DNA of 9,879 nt from an uncultured Ruminococcus sp. Its GTDB lineage: Bacteria > Bacillota_A > Clostridia > Oscillospirales > Ruminococcaceae. Under the pieces are notes generated by a model that worked only from the letters and a program-made list of their open reading frames with translations, was not told the DNA's origin and made no database searches. Position 1 is the first letter of the stretch; each line of letters starts with the position of its first letter. Location: NCBI GenBank assembly GCA_937880065.1, contig CALFMA010000446.1, positions 1 through 9,879 on the forward strand, read 5' to 3'. A program made the translations under genes and the position numbers. Positions 1 to 7,290 of the stretch are shown here, piece by piece.

Positions 1-1485
1 CGGCCCACGTTCTTCAAAGGTTTCGGGATTACAGAGGAAGCCTGCTGCATCGCCCGTTTCAAGCCCCAGAGGTGAGCCAAGACCGTATAATTCCGCATAT
101 TTGGTGATATTGTCAATTCCAAGCAGACGTGACACCTCGTAGAAATACACGTTACATGAAACCTCAATTGCACGTCGTGCGGAAATATATCTGTGATAGC
201 CTGTACATTTGAAGTGACCGCCGTAGAATTCATAGTTTGTCTTACAGTCAAATGATGTAAAACCGTCAACTATTCCCTCATTCAGACCTGCTGTAGCGGT
301 TATTGTCTTGAATGTAGAACCGGGGAGATACTGTCCCCATGTACAGCGGTTGAACATAGGAGAATTGGGAGCTTTAAGCAGCTCGTCATATTTTTCCTCA
401 AAATCTTTAAGGTTATAGGTAGGAGCAGTTGCCATACCGAGAACCGCACCTGTTTTTGCGTCAAGAACTACAACTGCACCCTTTTCAACCTTGCGTCCGC
501 CGTAGTAGCCGAAACGCTGCAAGAAGTTGTCAAGTGCGTTCTGTACTTTAATCTGAAACGCTCCGTCAATGGTAAGCTTTACCGTCTGACCTGGAACAGT
601 TTCTTCAACTGTGCGTACATCTGCAATGGCATTGTTGAGGATAGTAACTTCCTCTACACCGCTTTTTCCACGGAGTTCCGTTTCCATAGCGTATTCGATA
701 CCGCTTTTTCCTACGGTATCATTCATAGCATAGCCCTTTTCTTTCAGTTCGTCATATTCCTCGGCATAGATAGGGCCAACCATACCGATTTCGTGAGGGA
801 GAATATCTCCACGCTTTATTTCACGGTCAGCGGCTTCAACGGCAGATACGCCACGAAGTACGCTGCTAAGCTCTTTAAGCTTTATAACTGTGGATTTCTC
901 CACATCTCTTGCAAGGATAAAATCATTGTTGTATGAAAAATCCTTTGCCGCCATACCATAACGCAGACCTGCAATAATTCGCTTTTCCTCCTGTGTGTAT
1001 TCCTCGGAAATCTCATAGTCGGAAATAAGCTTGTCAATGCAGTTTTCAGCGGTTGCGTATACGTTGAGGTTAAGTCTTTCCGTTACTGCTGTTGTATCCT
1101 CTTGTGTGTATTCGTAAGGAGCAGTCATTGTAATTGGCAGGATTTCCTCAAAAATATGATTTTTTGCCGCAAGTTCATTGTAAAGGCGGAGGAGAATTGC
1201 ATTTCCCTCTTTGTATTCCTTGGGGAAAAAGGCATACTGCAAAACAATATTAGTCTGAGCGTTGTTGCCGATAATTACATTTCCCCGATAGTCGAGAATT
1301 TCGCCACGGGTAGGGGAAACCTCACGCTTGTATGTTATGGCGTCGCTGTCATATCTCGGTGCAGTTACAGCTTCGTCACCCTCAACAATCTGCAATTTTA
1401 TAAGCTTCATTGAGGAAAGCACACCAAGGCATATAACGAGAAGTACCATAACAATGGATTTTATTGTATCTGAAACAGATTTCAT
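1..1485 (-). CDS. mrdA: Penicillin-binding protein 2 (elongation transpeptidase), 3' end outside window
   Basis: This is a class B, monofunctional peptidoglycan DD-transpeptidase that cross-links new wall with the rod (Mre) complex. The first 495 residues are visible and the frame is open to the left edge. The ATG at 1485 follows AGGAGG with a 5-base spacer, and this site overlaps the mreD stop. One membrane anchor lies at about residues 9-29 and anchors an extracellular protein. The dimerisation-domain entry motif PTRGEILDYRG is at about 58-68. The transpeptidase domain shows STFK with catalytic Ser390 in LPGSTFK, and the second motif SCN at 443-445. The third motif (KTG) would lie beyond the edge. 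The position directly after mreBCD supports PBP2/MrdA over the sporulation paralogue SpoVD, which usually sits in the dcw cluster. Nothing indicates damage; the truncation is only the window boundary. Confidence 0.93.
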   Translation of the reverse strand, partial: MKSVSDTIKSIVMVLLVICLGVLSSMKLIKLQIVEGDEAVTAPRYDSDAITYKREVSPTRGEILDYRGNVIIGNNAQTNIVLQYAFFPKEYKEGNAILLRLYNELAAKNHIFEEILPITMTAPYEYTQEDTTAVTERLNLNVYATAENCIDKLISDYEISEEYTQEEKRIIAGLRYGMAAKDFSYNNDFILARDVEKSTVIKLKELSSVLRGVSAVEAADREIKRGDILPHEIGMVGPIYAEEYDELKEKGYAMNDTVGKSGIEYAMETELRGKSGVEEVTILNNAIADVRTVEETVPGQTVKLTIDGAFQIKVQNALDNFLQRFGYYGGRKVEKGAVVVLDAKTGAVLGMATAPTYNLKDFEEKYDELLKAPNSPMFNRCTWGQYLPGSTFKTITATAGLNEGIVDGFTSFDCKTNYEFYGGHFKCTGYHRYISARRAIEVSCNVYFYEVSRLLGIDNITKYAELYGLGSPLGLETGDAAGFLCNPETFEERGP

Positions 1486-1494
1486 TTATGCCTC

Positions 1495-2052
1495 CTAACT
1501 TGTGCGTATAACTTCTTCAATTGTCAGATGCTCCTTAGGCATAAGGAGATTGTTGATAATCTTGAACACTATAAAGAGTATCACGGTGGAAATTACGGTA
1601 TACAGCCATACTTTAAGGGTAACGCTTCTGAATATCCGTTCAACGCCGTCATATCCCCAGATTTCATAGAAGAATTTATAGTCCAGCCAGCATTGCAGAA
1701 ATGAAAAGGCGGAAATAATAAACATACAGTTGATGAATTTTTTGCGGAGATATAGCTCAAAAACAAGGGTAGCGGCTACGCAGAAAACCGTCAGGAGAAC
1801 CGCATTAAAGCCTAAAAGCCGTCCGCAGGCGATGTCAATGAGCAATCCGCAGAAAGCGCCTGTATAAGCCGATGCCATAATGTCGTTATTCACGGCAATA
1901 AGCAGGGCTACAGGCACAAGAAGTACGGGTTTTAAAAGCGTACCCGATGTCATAATCACGAAACTTGCAAAAATAATAAAGTAGTAGAGAAACCACCGCA
2001 GAGTGGTTTTAAAGTAGAGGATACGTTTTTCACGGGGTGTTTTCAGCCTCAT
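1495..2052 (-). CDS. mreD: Rod shape-determining protein MreD
   Basis: MreD is an integral membrane subunit of the elongasome that links MreC and MreB to the wall synthases. The 185-residue protein is almost wholly hydrophobic after a basic N-terminus (residues 1-15). About six membrane segments can be read, near 18-36, 39-55, 57-79, 82-102, 107-124 and 147-168. The segment GLLIDIACGRLLG (69-81) matches the most conserved stretch of the family. The ATG at 2052 is preceded by AAGGAGG with a 6-base spacer and lies inside the end of mreC, giving a 23-base overlap that suggests translational coupling. Sequence conservation in MreD is low, so the identification rests on membrane pattern, that motif and the gene order mreB-mreC-mreD-mrdA. 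Confidence 0.93.
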   Translation of the reverse strand: MRLKTPREKRILYFKTTLRWFLYYFIIFASFVIMTSGTLLKPVLLVPVALLIAVNNDIMASAYTGAFCGLLIDIACGRLLGFNAVLLTVFCVAATLVFELYLRKKFINCMFIISAFSFLQCWLDYKFFYEIWGYDGVERIFRSVTLKVWLYTVISTVILFIVFKIINNLLMPKEHLTIEEVIRTS

Positions 2053-2917
2053 CGGTATCCTCCTTTTCTTTTCCGTCCTTGCCCTCGAAGTCCATTATAA
2101 CGAATACGGAACGGAGTCGGGAAATATCCGCAGCAGGCTCAATTTCAGCATAAGCTGAAAGTCCGTTTGCTTCAACGCCAACTTCTGTAACCGTGCCGAT
2201 AGCGTAATCCTTAGGGAAAAGTCCGCTGTTTCCCGATGTTATCATAAGGTCGCCCTCTTTAATGCCGTGATTTTTGTCAAGGTGGATAAGCTTTGTTCTT
2301 GAATTTTCAGCGGCAATAACAGAACCCTCCACAATGCCGAAATCTCTGTTTGTAGATGAACAGATAGCGGCAATTGACAAGTCGGGAGAGAGAAGTGTGC
2401 GTACAGTTGAACTGTGCTGTGAAACCTCAATGATAATTCCCACAATGCCCTCGGGAGTGATAACAGGGGAATATGGCTCAATGCCGTCAGCATAGCCTTT
2501 GTCAATGATAAATCCCTTGAATGGGTCATTGGCAATATATCCCATAACTTCCGCAGACTGTGAAAAAACGCTGTCGGGGTGTTCTTCTTTTATGACAACA
2601 AGCTTGCGGAGTTCCTCAACCTCAGCAACAAGGTCGTCATACTCTGTAAGCTTTTTGTTAAGCTCTCCGATTTGCTTTTTAAGTTCGAGATTTTCCTCGT
2701 AATATGCGTCGGCATTGCTTATTCTGTCAGCATTTTTCTCCATTTCCATAGTGATGCTGTTTGACGCAAATCGGAAAGGCTTTGTAATTGTGTTGATAAA
2801 TGATGCACCCGAAAGGGAATAGCCGCCCTTTGTAACGGAGTATATCATAATACCCACGAGAAAAGCGAGTAAGGCAAGCAGGACTTTAAACCGTGTGCTT
2901 TTCAAAAATTCGCCCAT
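2030..2917 (-). CDS. mreC: Rod shape-determining protein MreC
   Basis: MreC is a bitopic scaffold of the elongasome that dimerises outside the membrane and contacts PBP2. The 295 residues are of normal family length. They show a single membrane anchor at about 11-27, a coiled coil at about 60-108 rich in Glu/Lys/Leu heptads (for example ENLELKKQIGELNKKL), and then the beta-rich extracellular core at about 120-277 with typical segments such as SPVITPEGIVGIIIEV and LLSPDLSIAAI. The last 18 residues are strongly acidic and probably unstructured. The ATG at 2917 follows AAGGAGG with a 6-base spacer. Only 11 bases separate it from the mreB stop, and its 3' end overlaps mreD. Confidence 0.96.
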   Translation of the reverse strand: MGEFLKSTRFKVLLALLAFLVGIMIYSVTKGGYSLSGASFINTITKPFRFASNSITMEMEKNADRISNADAYYEENLELKKQIGELNKKLTEYDDLVAEVEELRKLVVIKEEHPDSVFSQSAEVMGYIANDPFKGFIIDKGYADGIEPYSPVITPEGIVGIIIEVSQHSSTVRTLLSPDLSIAAICSSTNRDFGIVEGSVIAAENSRTKLIHLDKNHGIKEGDLMITSGNSGLFPKDYAIGTVTEVGVEANGLSAYAEIEPAADISRLRSVFVIMDFEGKDGKEKEDTDEAENTP

Positions 2918-2928
2918 TTAGTGCCTCC

Positions 2929-3945
2929 TTAATAATACTTGACATTTTCTGTAAGAGCGTCCTGATAATCGTTGATGTTTTCGAGAATTTTTCCTGTACC
3001 CTCGGCAACGCAGTCAAGGGGATATTCGGCGATATACACGGGCATACCTGTTTCACGGGAAATCAGCTTGTCAAGTCCACGGAGAAGTGCACCGCCTCCT
3101 GCAAGAGTAATGCCGTGGTCGATTATATCCGCAGAAAGCTCAGGGGGAGTTTCCTCAAGAGTTGACTTTACAGCGTCAATTACCTTGGCAAGAGGTTCAA
3201 CGAGAGCGTCACGGATTTCCGCAGAGTTAACGGTAACATTTTCGGGAAGTCCGTTAAGGAGATTTCTTCCCTTGATTTCCATAGTATCTTCCTTTTCGCC
3301 GGGGAATGCGGAGCCGATTTCAACCTTGATATTCTCCGCAGTTCTTTCACCGATAAGGAGGTTATATTTCTTCTTGATGAAGTTGATAATTGAAGCGTCA
3401 AACTCGTCGCCTGCACATCTTAAAGAACGTGAGGAAACGATTCCGCCGAGAGAAATAACGGCAACTTCCGTTGTACCGCCGCCGATGTCGATAATCATAC
3501 TGCCCGAGGGTGAACGTGTGGGCAGACCTGCACCGATAGCCGCAGCCATAGGTTCTTCAATGATAAGGACATTGTTAGCACCTGCTTTTTTGCAGGCTTC
3601 ACGGACAGCACGTCTTTCAACGGCAGTTACGCCCGAGGGAATACAGATAATAACATTCGCCTTAGTAAGTATTGTACCCCTGAGAGCCTTTTTTATGAAT
3701 TCCTGCAGCATAGTTGTGGCAATGTCAAAATCTGCTATAACGCCGTCTTTAAGAGGACGTACAGCCACGATAGAACCCGGAGTTCTGCCGATAACTTCCT
3801 TAGCCTCCATACCAACATAGCGTGTTTTGTCGGTACGTGTGTTAACAGCCACAACCGAAGGTTCTCTTATGATAATACCCTTGCCTCTGAGATAAACAAG
3901 AGTATTAGCAGTACCTAAATCTATACCAATATCTTTTGTAAACAT
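2929..3945 (-). CDS. mreB: Rod shape-determining actin homologue MreB
   Basis: MreB is a bacterial actin that forms membrane-associated filaments orienting lateral wall synthesis. The 338-residue protein has the normal length and all nucleotide-binding motifs: phosphate-1 [14 protein letters not shown] (5-18), phosphate-2 [18 protein letters not shown] (151-168) and the adenosine motif [14 protein letters not shown] (279-292). The conserved tail [14 protein letters not shown] (309-322) is also present. The ATG at 3945 follows AAGGAG with a spacer of about 6 bases. It lies 38 bases downstream of the DUF4321 gene and 11 bases upstream of mreC. MreB and the sporulation-era paralogue Mbl are very similar, but the adjacent mreC, mreD and pbp2 genes favour MreB proper. 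Confidence 0.97.
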   Translation of the reverse strand: MFTKDIGIDLGTANTLVYLRGKGIIIREPSVVAVNTRTDKTRYVGMEAKEVIGRTPGSIVAVRPLKDGVIADFDIATTMLQEFIKKALRGTILTKANVIICIPSGVTAVERRAVREACKKAGANNVLIIEEPMAAAIGAGLPTRSPSGSMIIDIGGGTTEVAVISLGGIVSSRSLRCAGDEFDASIINFIKKKYNLLIGERTAENIKVEIGSAFPGEKEDTMEIKGRNLLNGLPENVTVNSAEIRDALVEPLAKVIDAVKSTLEETPPELSADIIDHGITLAGGGALLRGLDKLISRETGMPVYIAEYPLDCVAEGTGKILENINDYQDALTENVKYY

Positions 3946-3983
3946 TTTTTGCTCCTTGTATATTTATTTTTGTCCCGGTCTGA

Positions 3984-4247
3984 TTAAGAGGGAAGCTTGT
4001 TTGCTGTCTTGCAGTAGATGATAAATGCAGTAATAAGGAAAAGGAGCTGTGCGATATTGATGTTGAGAGTAAATCCGATATCAAAGACAATCATTTCACC
4101 TATTGTAAATCTCGTAGGTGAAAAACCGAAGCTTTTGCCGTAACTGAGCCAGCCGAGTCCTTCTGTTCCCACAACAGCTGCTCCAAGGAAATGACCGAGG
4201 ATTATAGCAGCCAGAATGAGAAAAATAAAGTAAACGTTCTTTTTCAT
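3984..4247 (-). CDS. Small membrane protein of the DUF4321 family
   Basis: The function is unknown. The 87 residues contain a basic start (MKKN), a hydrophobic Gly/Ala-rich helix at about 5-26 and a second hydrophobic helix at about 63-79. Between them lies a stretch ending FDIGFTLNINIAQ (55-67), which resembles the conserved tail of DUF4321 proteins, short Clostridia membrane proteins. The family name was given from memory of the pattern, not from a search. The start ATG at 4247 is preceded by two identical ribosome binding sites in tandem (see the repeat at 4248-4281). Location between dut and mreB, with gaps of 44 and 38 bases, suggests co-transcription with the rod genes; a role in envelope growth is only a guess from context. 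Confidence 0.8.
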   Translation of the reverse strand: MKKNVYFIFLILAAIILGHFLGAAVVGTEGLGWLSYGKSFGFSPTRFTIGEMIVFDIGFTLNINIAQLLFLITAFIIYCKTANKLPS

Positions 4248-4281
4248 TGTTAAATCTCCTTTTTTGTTAAATCTCCTTTTT
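4248..4281 (-). repeat. Perfect 17-base tandem repeat that duplicates the ribosome binding site of the DUF4321 gene
   Basis: On the minus strand the unit AAAAAGGAGATTTAACA occurs twice with no mismatch (4281-4265 and 4264-4248) and runs directly into the ATG at 4247. Each copy contains AAGGAGA. The proximal copy is 8 bases from the ATG, a normal spacing, and the distal copy is 25 bases away and should not initiate this gene. Two exact copies suggest a recent duplication by slippage or unequal exchange. Confidence 0.9.
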
Positions 4282-4291
4282 GCGGTGCGGC

Positions 4292-4729
4292 TTAAATCCC
4301 CGATGAACCGAAGCCGTTTCCGCCACGTTGGGTTTCTGTGAGTGTATCGCTTATTTCAATTTCGGGGAAAAGCACCTTTGTGGGGATAAGCTGAGCAATT
4401 CTCATACCGTCCTCAACGGTGAAAGGCTCTTTTCCGTGGTTTATGAGGGGAATGAACCACGCCCCTCTGTAATCGCTGTCAACAACTCCAACACAGTTGG
4501 CGAGGGTGACGCCGAATTTAGTGGAAAGTCCCGACCGAGGATAAATCAGCAATGCAACGTCATCGCAGTCGGTCATTGCCGTAAGTCCCGTGGGAATCAT
4601 TTTTATCTCGTTTGGAGCAAGCACTACAGGCTCGTCAACTCGTGCGTGTATGTCAAGACCTGCACTTGCAGGAGTTGCACGAGAGGGAATTATTGCCTTT
4701 TCGTCAAGTTTTTTAAATGTGAGTTTCAT
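4292..4729 (-). CDS. dut: Deoxyuridine 5'-triphosphate nucleotidohydrolase (dUTPase)
   Basis: This enzyme hydrolyses dUTP to dUMP and diphosphate, keeping uracil out of DNA and feeding dTMP synthesis in the cytoplasm. All five motifs of the homotrimeric family are present (numbering from the ATG at 4729, 145 residues): SAGLDIHA 22-29, PRSGLS 64-69, NCVGVVDSDYRG 78-89, RIAQLI 110-115 and RGGNGFGSSG 135-144. The start is uncertain. A GTG at 4738 would add MKI, but it is only 3 bases from the AGGAG at 4746-4742, while the ATG at 4729 is 12 bases away. The ATG gives the usual short N-terminus and was preferred. The start region overlaps the end of the U32 gene by 17 bases (26 with GTG), so the ribosome binding site is within that coding sequence. 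Confidence 0.96.
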   Translation of the reverse strand: MKLTFKKLDEKAIIPSRATPASAGLDIHARVDEPVVLAPNEIKMIPTGLTAMTDCDDVALLIYPRSGLSTKFGVTLANCVGVVDSDYRGAWFIPLINHGKEPFTVEDGMRIAQLIPTKVLFPEIEISDTLTETQRGGNGFGSSGI

Positions 4730-6764
4730 AATTTTCACAAACTCCTCTGTAGTAAAGTCCCCGTGTAACCGCCTCTGAGGGCTTGTTTCCCTTTATAGCG
4801 TCGATTGCCGCCTTTGAGTCCTCATCGTGGAGCAGAACGGCGAAAAATGCGGTATTTCGGAATTTATCCGCCCTGTCAGCCATACAGAGAATATCGGAGT
4901 TGAGGATTTCAACATAGTCCTTGGAGCAGGCAACAGGCAACTTTCGTGAAGTTCTGTCCGTAAGGCTGCCCGTGCAGTTTTTACAGCCGACTTCATTTTT
5001 TATAGGGCAGTTTCGGGTAAGCATAAGGGGCAATCTGCCGTAAATCAATGCACCCAAGGGCAGAGATGTGCGGATATTTTCAAGCTGATTAAGGGTAATT
5101 TCAGGGGAAACTATGCAGTCCTCAAATCCCAGTTTTTGCAGATATTCCGCAGAATATGAGTTGAACACATTCATAGTGAAGCTGCCGTGGAGAGTAAATC
5201 CGAGAACCTTTCCAATAGCCGCCCCGTCAAGGGTATGGCAGAGAATACGGCTTATACCGAGATTTTTCAGTTCTCTGAGCCTTGCGGAGAGTTTTTCCTC
5301 GTCCACAATAAAACGTGGAGGGGAAATAATAATTTTTTCGCAGGAAATAATTTCCGTAAGCTGCGGTGTAATGAGGTGTTCGGGAATTGCCACAAACTGG
5401 GAATAATCCGCAGCTGCCGCCGCCTGTTCAACAGTACGGCAGAAAGTTCTCACGTGAGGTTTCACGGGAGTAGGGGGCAGATTATTCGGCTTTTTCGGGA
5501 TATAGTCGGTAATTGTATACCGTGGCTTATTATACTCCGCAAGTTGTTCAGTTAATTTCTCAACGGCGGTTCTGCGGAGTTCGTTTAATTTACCTGCCGG
5601 AACAAAAAGTTCATCGTCAATTTCAGCTGTAACCTTTCCGAGAGTGAAAACCGTATCGCCAAGCTTTGCAAGCTGTTTTTCAAGGGACTCCCTTGTGACA
5701 GGTGCTTTTTGTGCCTTATCGGGAATATCTCCCACGGCTTTAGCTTGTAAATCGCCCCATTTTGCGGTAATTTCCACAGGATGTCCGCTTTTTATACAGC
5801 CGTGAAAATCCACCGTATAGACGGCACGTTCACTTCTGTAAAGTTCGTGAATAGTGGGAATAATTTCCTTTGCGGCAATGACATCTTCCTTTTCACGGAT
5901 ACCGAACATATCCTGCCTTTTTCCCGAAAAATAGCCGTCTGTAAAGCCTCCACGGGAAAAAATTCCACGGAGGGTTTTCATATCGGGGGGATTGCCGTCA
6001 AGAGCCTTTTTCAGTTCCGAAACGGCTGAGGCGATATATTCGGGACGCTTCATACGCCCCTCGATTTTAAGGGAATCAACGCCGATTTTACGCAGTTTAT
6101 CCGTATTTTCAAGGAGGGAAAGGTCTTTCAGCGACAATGCGGCTGAATTTCTGTTTCCCACAGCGGAAAATGGCAGTCGGCAAGCCTGTCCGCAGCAGCC
6201 ACGATTGGCAGAGCGAGAGCCGATAACCGCCGACATATAGCATTGCCCCGAAACCGACATACACAACGCACCGTGGACGAAAACTTCCGTTTCAATATCA
6301 ACCTTGCAGATTTTTTCAAGGGTATCCGCAGAGAGTTCACGGGCAGGCACAACACGGGAAAATCCCAGATTTTTCAGTAATTCCGCACCTGCGGCGGTAT
6401 GTATCGAAAGCTGAGTTGAGCCGTGAAGAACAGCGTCGGGAACAGCTGAACGAATTATTTCCGCCGCTCCTGTATCCTGCACAATATAGCCGTCAATGCC
6501 GTATTCTGCGGTTTTTTTGATGAACTGACAGAAATCGGCGGCTTCATCGTCGGAAATAATTGTATTCACCGCAAGATACAGCTTTACACCGTGAATATGG
6601 CACAGCCGAACAGCCTGTTCAAGTTCCTCATCGGAGAAATTTGCGGCATTATTTCTTGCGGAATAGCTTTTTCCGCCGATATAAACGGCATCTGCACCTG
6701 TGCGTACTGCGGCGGTCAGCCCCTCAAAACTGCCTGCGGGAGCGAGTATTTCGGGGGATTTCAT
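4713..6764 (-). CDS. U32-family protein with Fe-S cysteines, RlhA-type (23S rRNA cytidine hydroxylation) candidate
   Basis: The 683-residue protein begins with the family signature EILAPAGSFEGL (5-16) and contains the complete U32 pattern EVFVHGALCMSVSGQCYMS (160-178). Cysteines 168, 175, 191 and 195 (with 190) are placed as in U32 proteins where they bind an iron-sulfur cluster. A second cysteine group occurs at 586, 594, 597 and 613. Length and the extra C-terminal half match the class with a DUF3656-like region, whose E. coli member RlhA is needed for 5-hydroxycytidine 2501 in 23S rRNA using prephenate. The shorter TrhP class, which acts on tRNA, is about 450 residues or less. Many databases still call such proteins collagenase-like peptidases. 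The ATG at 6764 overlaps the zapA stop as ATGA, with AAGGA 9 bases upstream. The family is sure; the exact substrate is inferred. Confidence 0.9.
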   Translation of the reverse strand: MKSPEILAPAGSFEGLTAAVRTGADAVYIGGKSYSARNNAANFSDEELEQAVRLCHIHGVKLYLAVNTIISDDEAADFCQFIKKTAEYGIDGYIVQDTGAAEIIRSAVPDAVLHGSTQLSIHTAAGAELLKNLGFSRVVPARELSADTLEKICKVDIETEVFVHGALCMSVSGQCYMSAVIGSRSANRGCCGQACRLPFSAVGNRNSAALSLKDLSLLENTDKLRKIGVDSLKIEGRMKRPEYIASAVSELKKALDGNPPDMKTLRGIFSRGGFTDGYFSGKRQDMFGIREKEDVIAAKEIIPTIHELYRSERAVYTVDFHGCIKSGHPVEITAKWGDLQAKAVGDIPDKAQKAPVTRESLEKQLAKLGDTVFTLGKVTAEIDDELFVPAGKLNELRRTAVEKLTEQLAEYNKPRYTITDYIPKKPNNLPPTPVKPHVRTFCRTVEQAAAAADYSQFVAIPEHLITPQLTEIISCEKIIISPPRFIVDEEKLSARLRELKNLGISRILCHTLDGAAIGKVLGFTLHGSFTMNVFNSYSAEYLQKLGFEDCIVSPEITLNQLENIRTSLPLGALIYGRLPLMLTRNCPIKNEVGCKNCTGSLTDRTSRKLPVACSKDYVEILNSDILCMADRADKFRNTAFFAVLLHDEDSKAAIDAIKGNKPSEAVTRGLYYRGVCENYETHI

Positions 6765-7129
6765 TCAAGACTGTCCTTGAGCTGACGGAGCTTAATCATA
6801 TTTTCAAGCTGAACGATTTTAGCTTTGAGAGCCTCAACCTCTTTCTGTGCGGAATCACGCTCTATGCGGCTTTTTCCAGCCTCGTCCACATACTCCTTTG
6901 TCTGTGTGCGGATGTTGTCAAGTCGCTGATTTGCCTTATTCAGGTCATCGAGGACGCTGAGGGCAACCATAATAGCGGCTGTATAGGGTGAAGTTCCGCT
7001 GCCCGAGGTCATATGCTCGTTGATTTTAGCCTCTAAGGCACGAGCGAGGGAATACACGTAATTCGGGGATTCTGCGGTTCTGAGCTTGTATTCCTTTCCG
7101 CAGATTACAACTTTTACATCGTTAAGCAT
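6761..7129 (-). CDS. zapA: Cell division protein ZapA
   Basis: ZapA binds and bundles FtsZ filaments at the division site. The 122-residue protein has the family layout: an N-terminal small domain starting with NDVKVVICGKEYKLRT (3-18), where the family normally reads V.I.G..Y.L, then a helix with PYTAAIMVALSVLDDLNKA, and a long coiled coil from about 65 to 118 rich in Glu, Lys and Gln. Clostridial ZapA proteins of this length are common. The ATG at 7129 follows AAAGGA with a spacer of about 9 bases. It is the first gene of the tight run leading to mrdA, and its TGA overlaps the start of the U32 gene by 4 bases. The nearest recognisable upstream promoter is that of murC; no convincing promoter was seen in the 160-base gap itself. 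Confidence 0.9.
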   Translation of the reverse strand: MLNDVKVVICGKEYKLRTAESPNYVYSLARALEAKINEHMTSGSGTSPYTAAIMVALSVLDDLNKANQRLDNIRTQTKEYVDEAGKSRIERDSAQKEVEALKAKIVQLENMIKLRQLKDSLE

Positions 7130-7156
7130 TTTTTTGTTTCCTTTCTGTATTTCTTT

Positions 7157-7191
7157 TTAGCCATTAGCTTTCAGCCGTTAGCCATTAGCTT
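7157..7191. repeat. Heptad tandem repeat (five 7-base units)
   Basis: The plus strand reads TTAGCCA TTAGCTT TCAGCCG TTAGCCA TTAGCTT, so a variable 7-base unit TTAGCCA-like is present five times, with units 1-2 repeated exactly as units 4-5. It lies in the leader between murC and zapA. Short heptad arrays of this sort occur between genes in several bacterial genomes and probably arise by slippage; no function is visible. Confidence 0.8.
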
Positions 7192-7199
7192 TATGTGCG

Positions 7200-7227
7200 G
7201 CAAATTTACGGTTGAACGCTAATTTGC
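7200..7227. repeat. Short inverted repeat in the zapA upstream gap
   Basis: GCAAATT (7200-7206) is the exact reverse complement of AATTTGC (7221-7227), separated by 14 bases. It could form a 7-bp hairpin in the transcript entering zapA or be an operator half-site pair. No T-run follows on either strand, so it is not an intrinsic terminator. A match this short may be chance. Confidence 0.4.
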
Positions 7228-7241
7228 AGGGGCTGTCTATG

Positions 7242-7280
7242 AAAAAATATGTCTTGACGGGACGATGTGGAAATCGCCCC
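7242..7280 (-). terminator. Possible weak terminator after murC
   Basis: On the minus strand, 10 bases after the murC stop, GGGGCGAT and ATCGTCCC pair as eight base pairs with one G-U, closing a 6-base loop (7280-7259). A run of six T (7247-7242) follows, but only after an 11-base spacer, which is farther than in a standard intrinsic terminator. Partial termination with read-through into zapA, or a stabilising 3' hairpin, is therefore as likely as full termination. Confidence 0.4.
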
Positions 7281-7290
7281 ATACATTAAA

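Noticed and set aside
1102..1413. Open frame of 103 codons on the plus strand within the PBP2 gene
   Set aside because: The opposite strand encodes a continuous PBP2 dimerisation domain; this is a shadow.
2972..3820. Open frame of 282 codons on the plus strand, antisense to mreB
   Set aside because: It lies fully inside mreB, whose motifs are intact. The translation is Ser/Pro/Arg-rich low-complexity shadow with no recognisable domain.
7157..7191. CRISPR-like array
   Set aside because: The units are 7 bases without spacers, so this is a simple heptad repeat.
7254..7286. TTGACG at 7254-7259 as a plus-strand -35 element
   Set aside because: No -10 hexamer stands at 16-18 bases, and no plus-strand gene follows; the region is the hairpin after murC.
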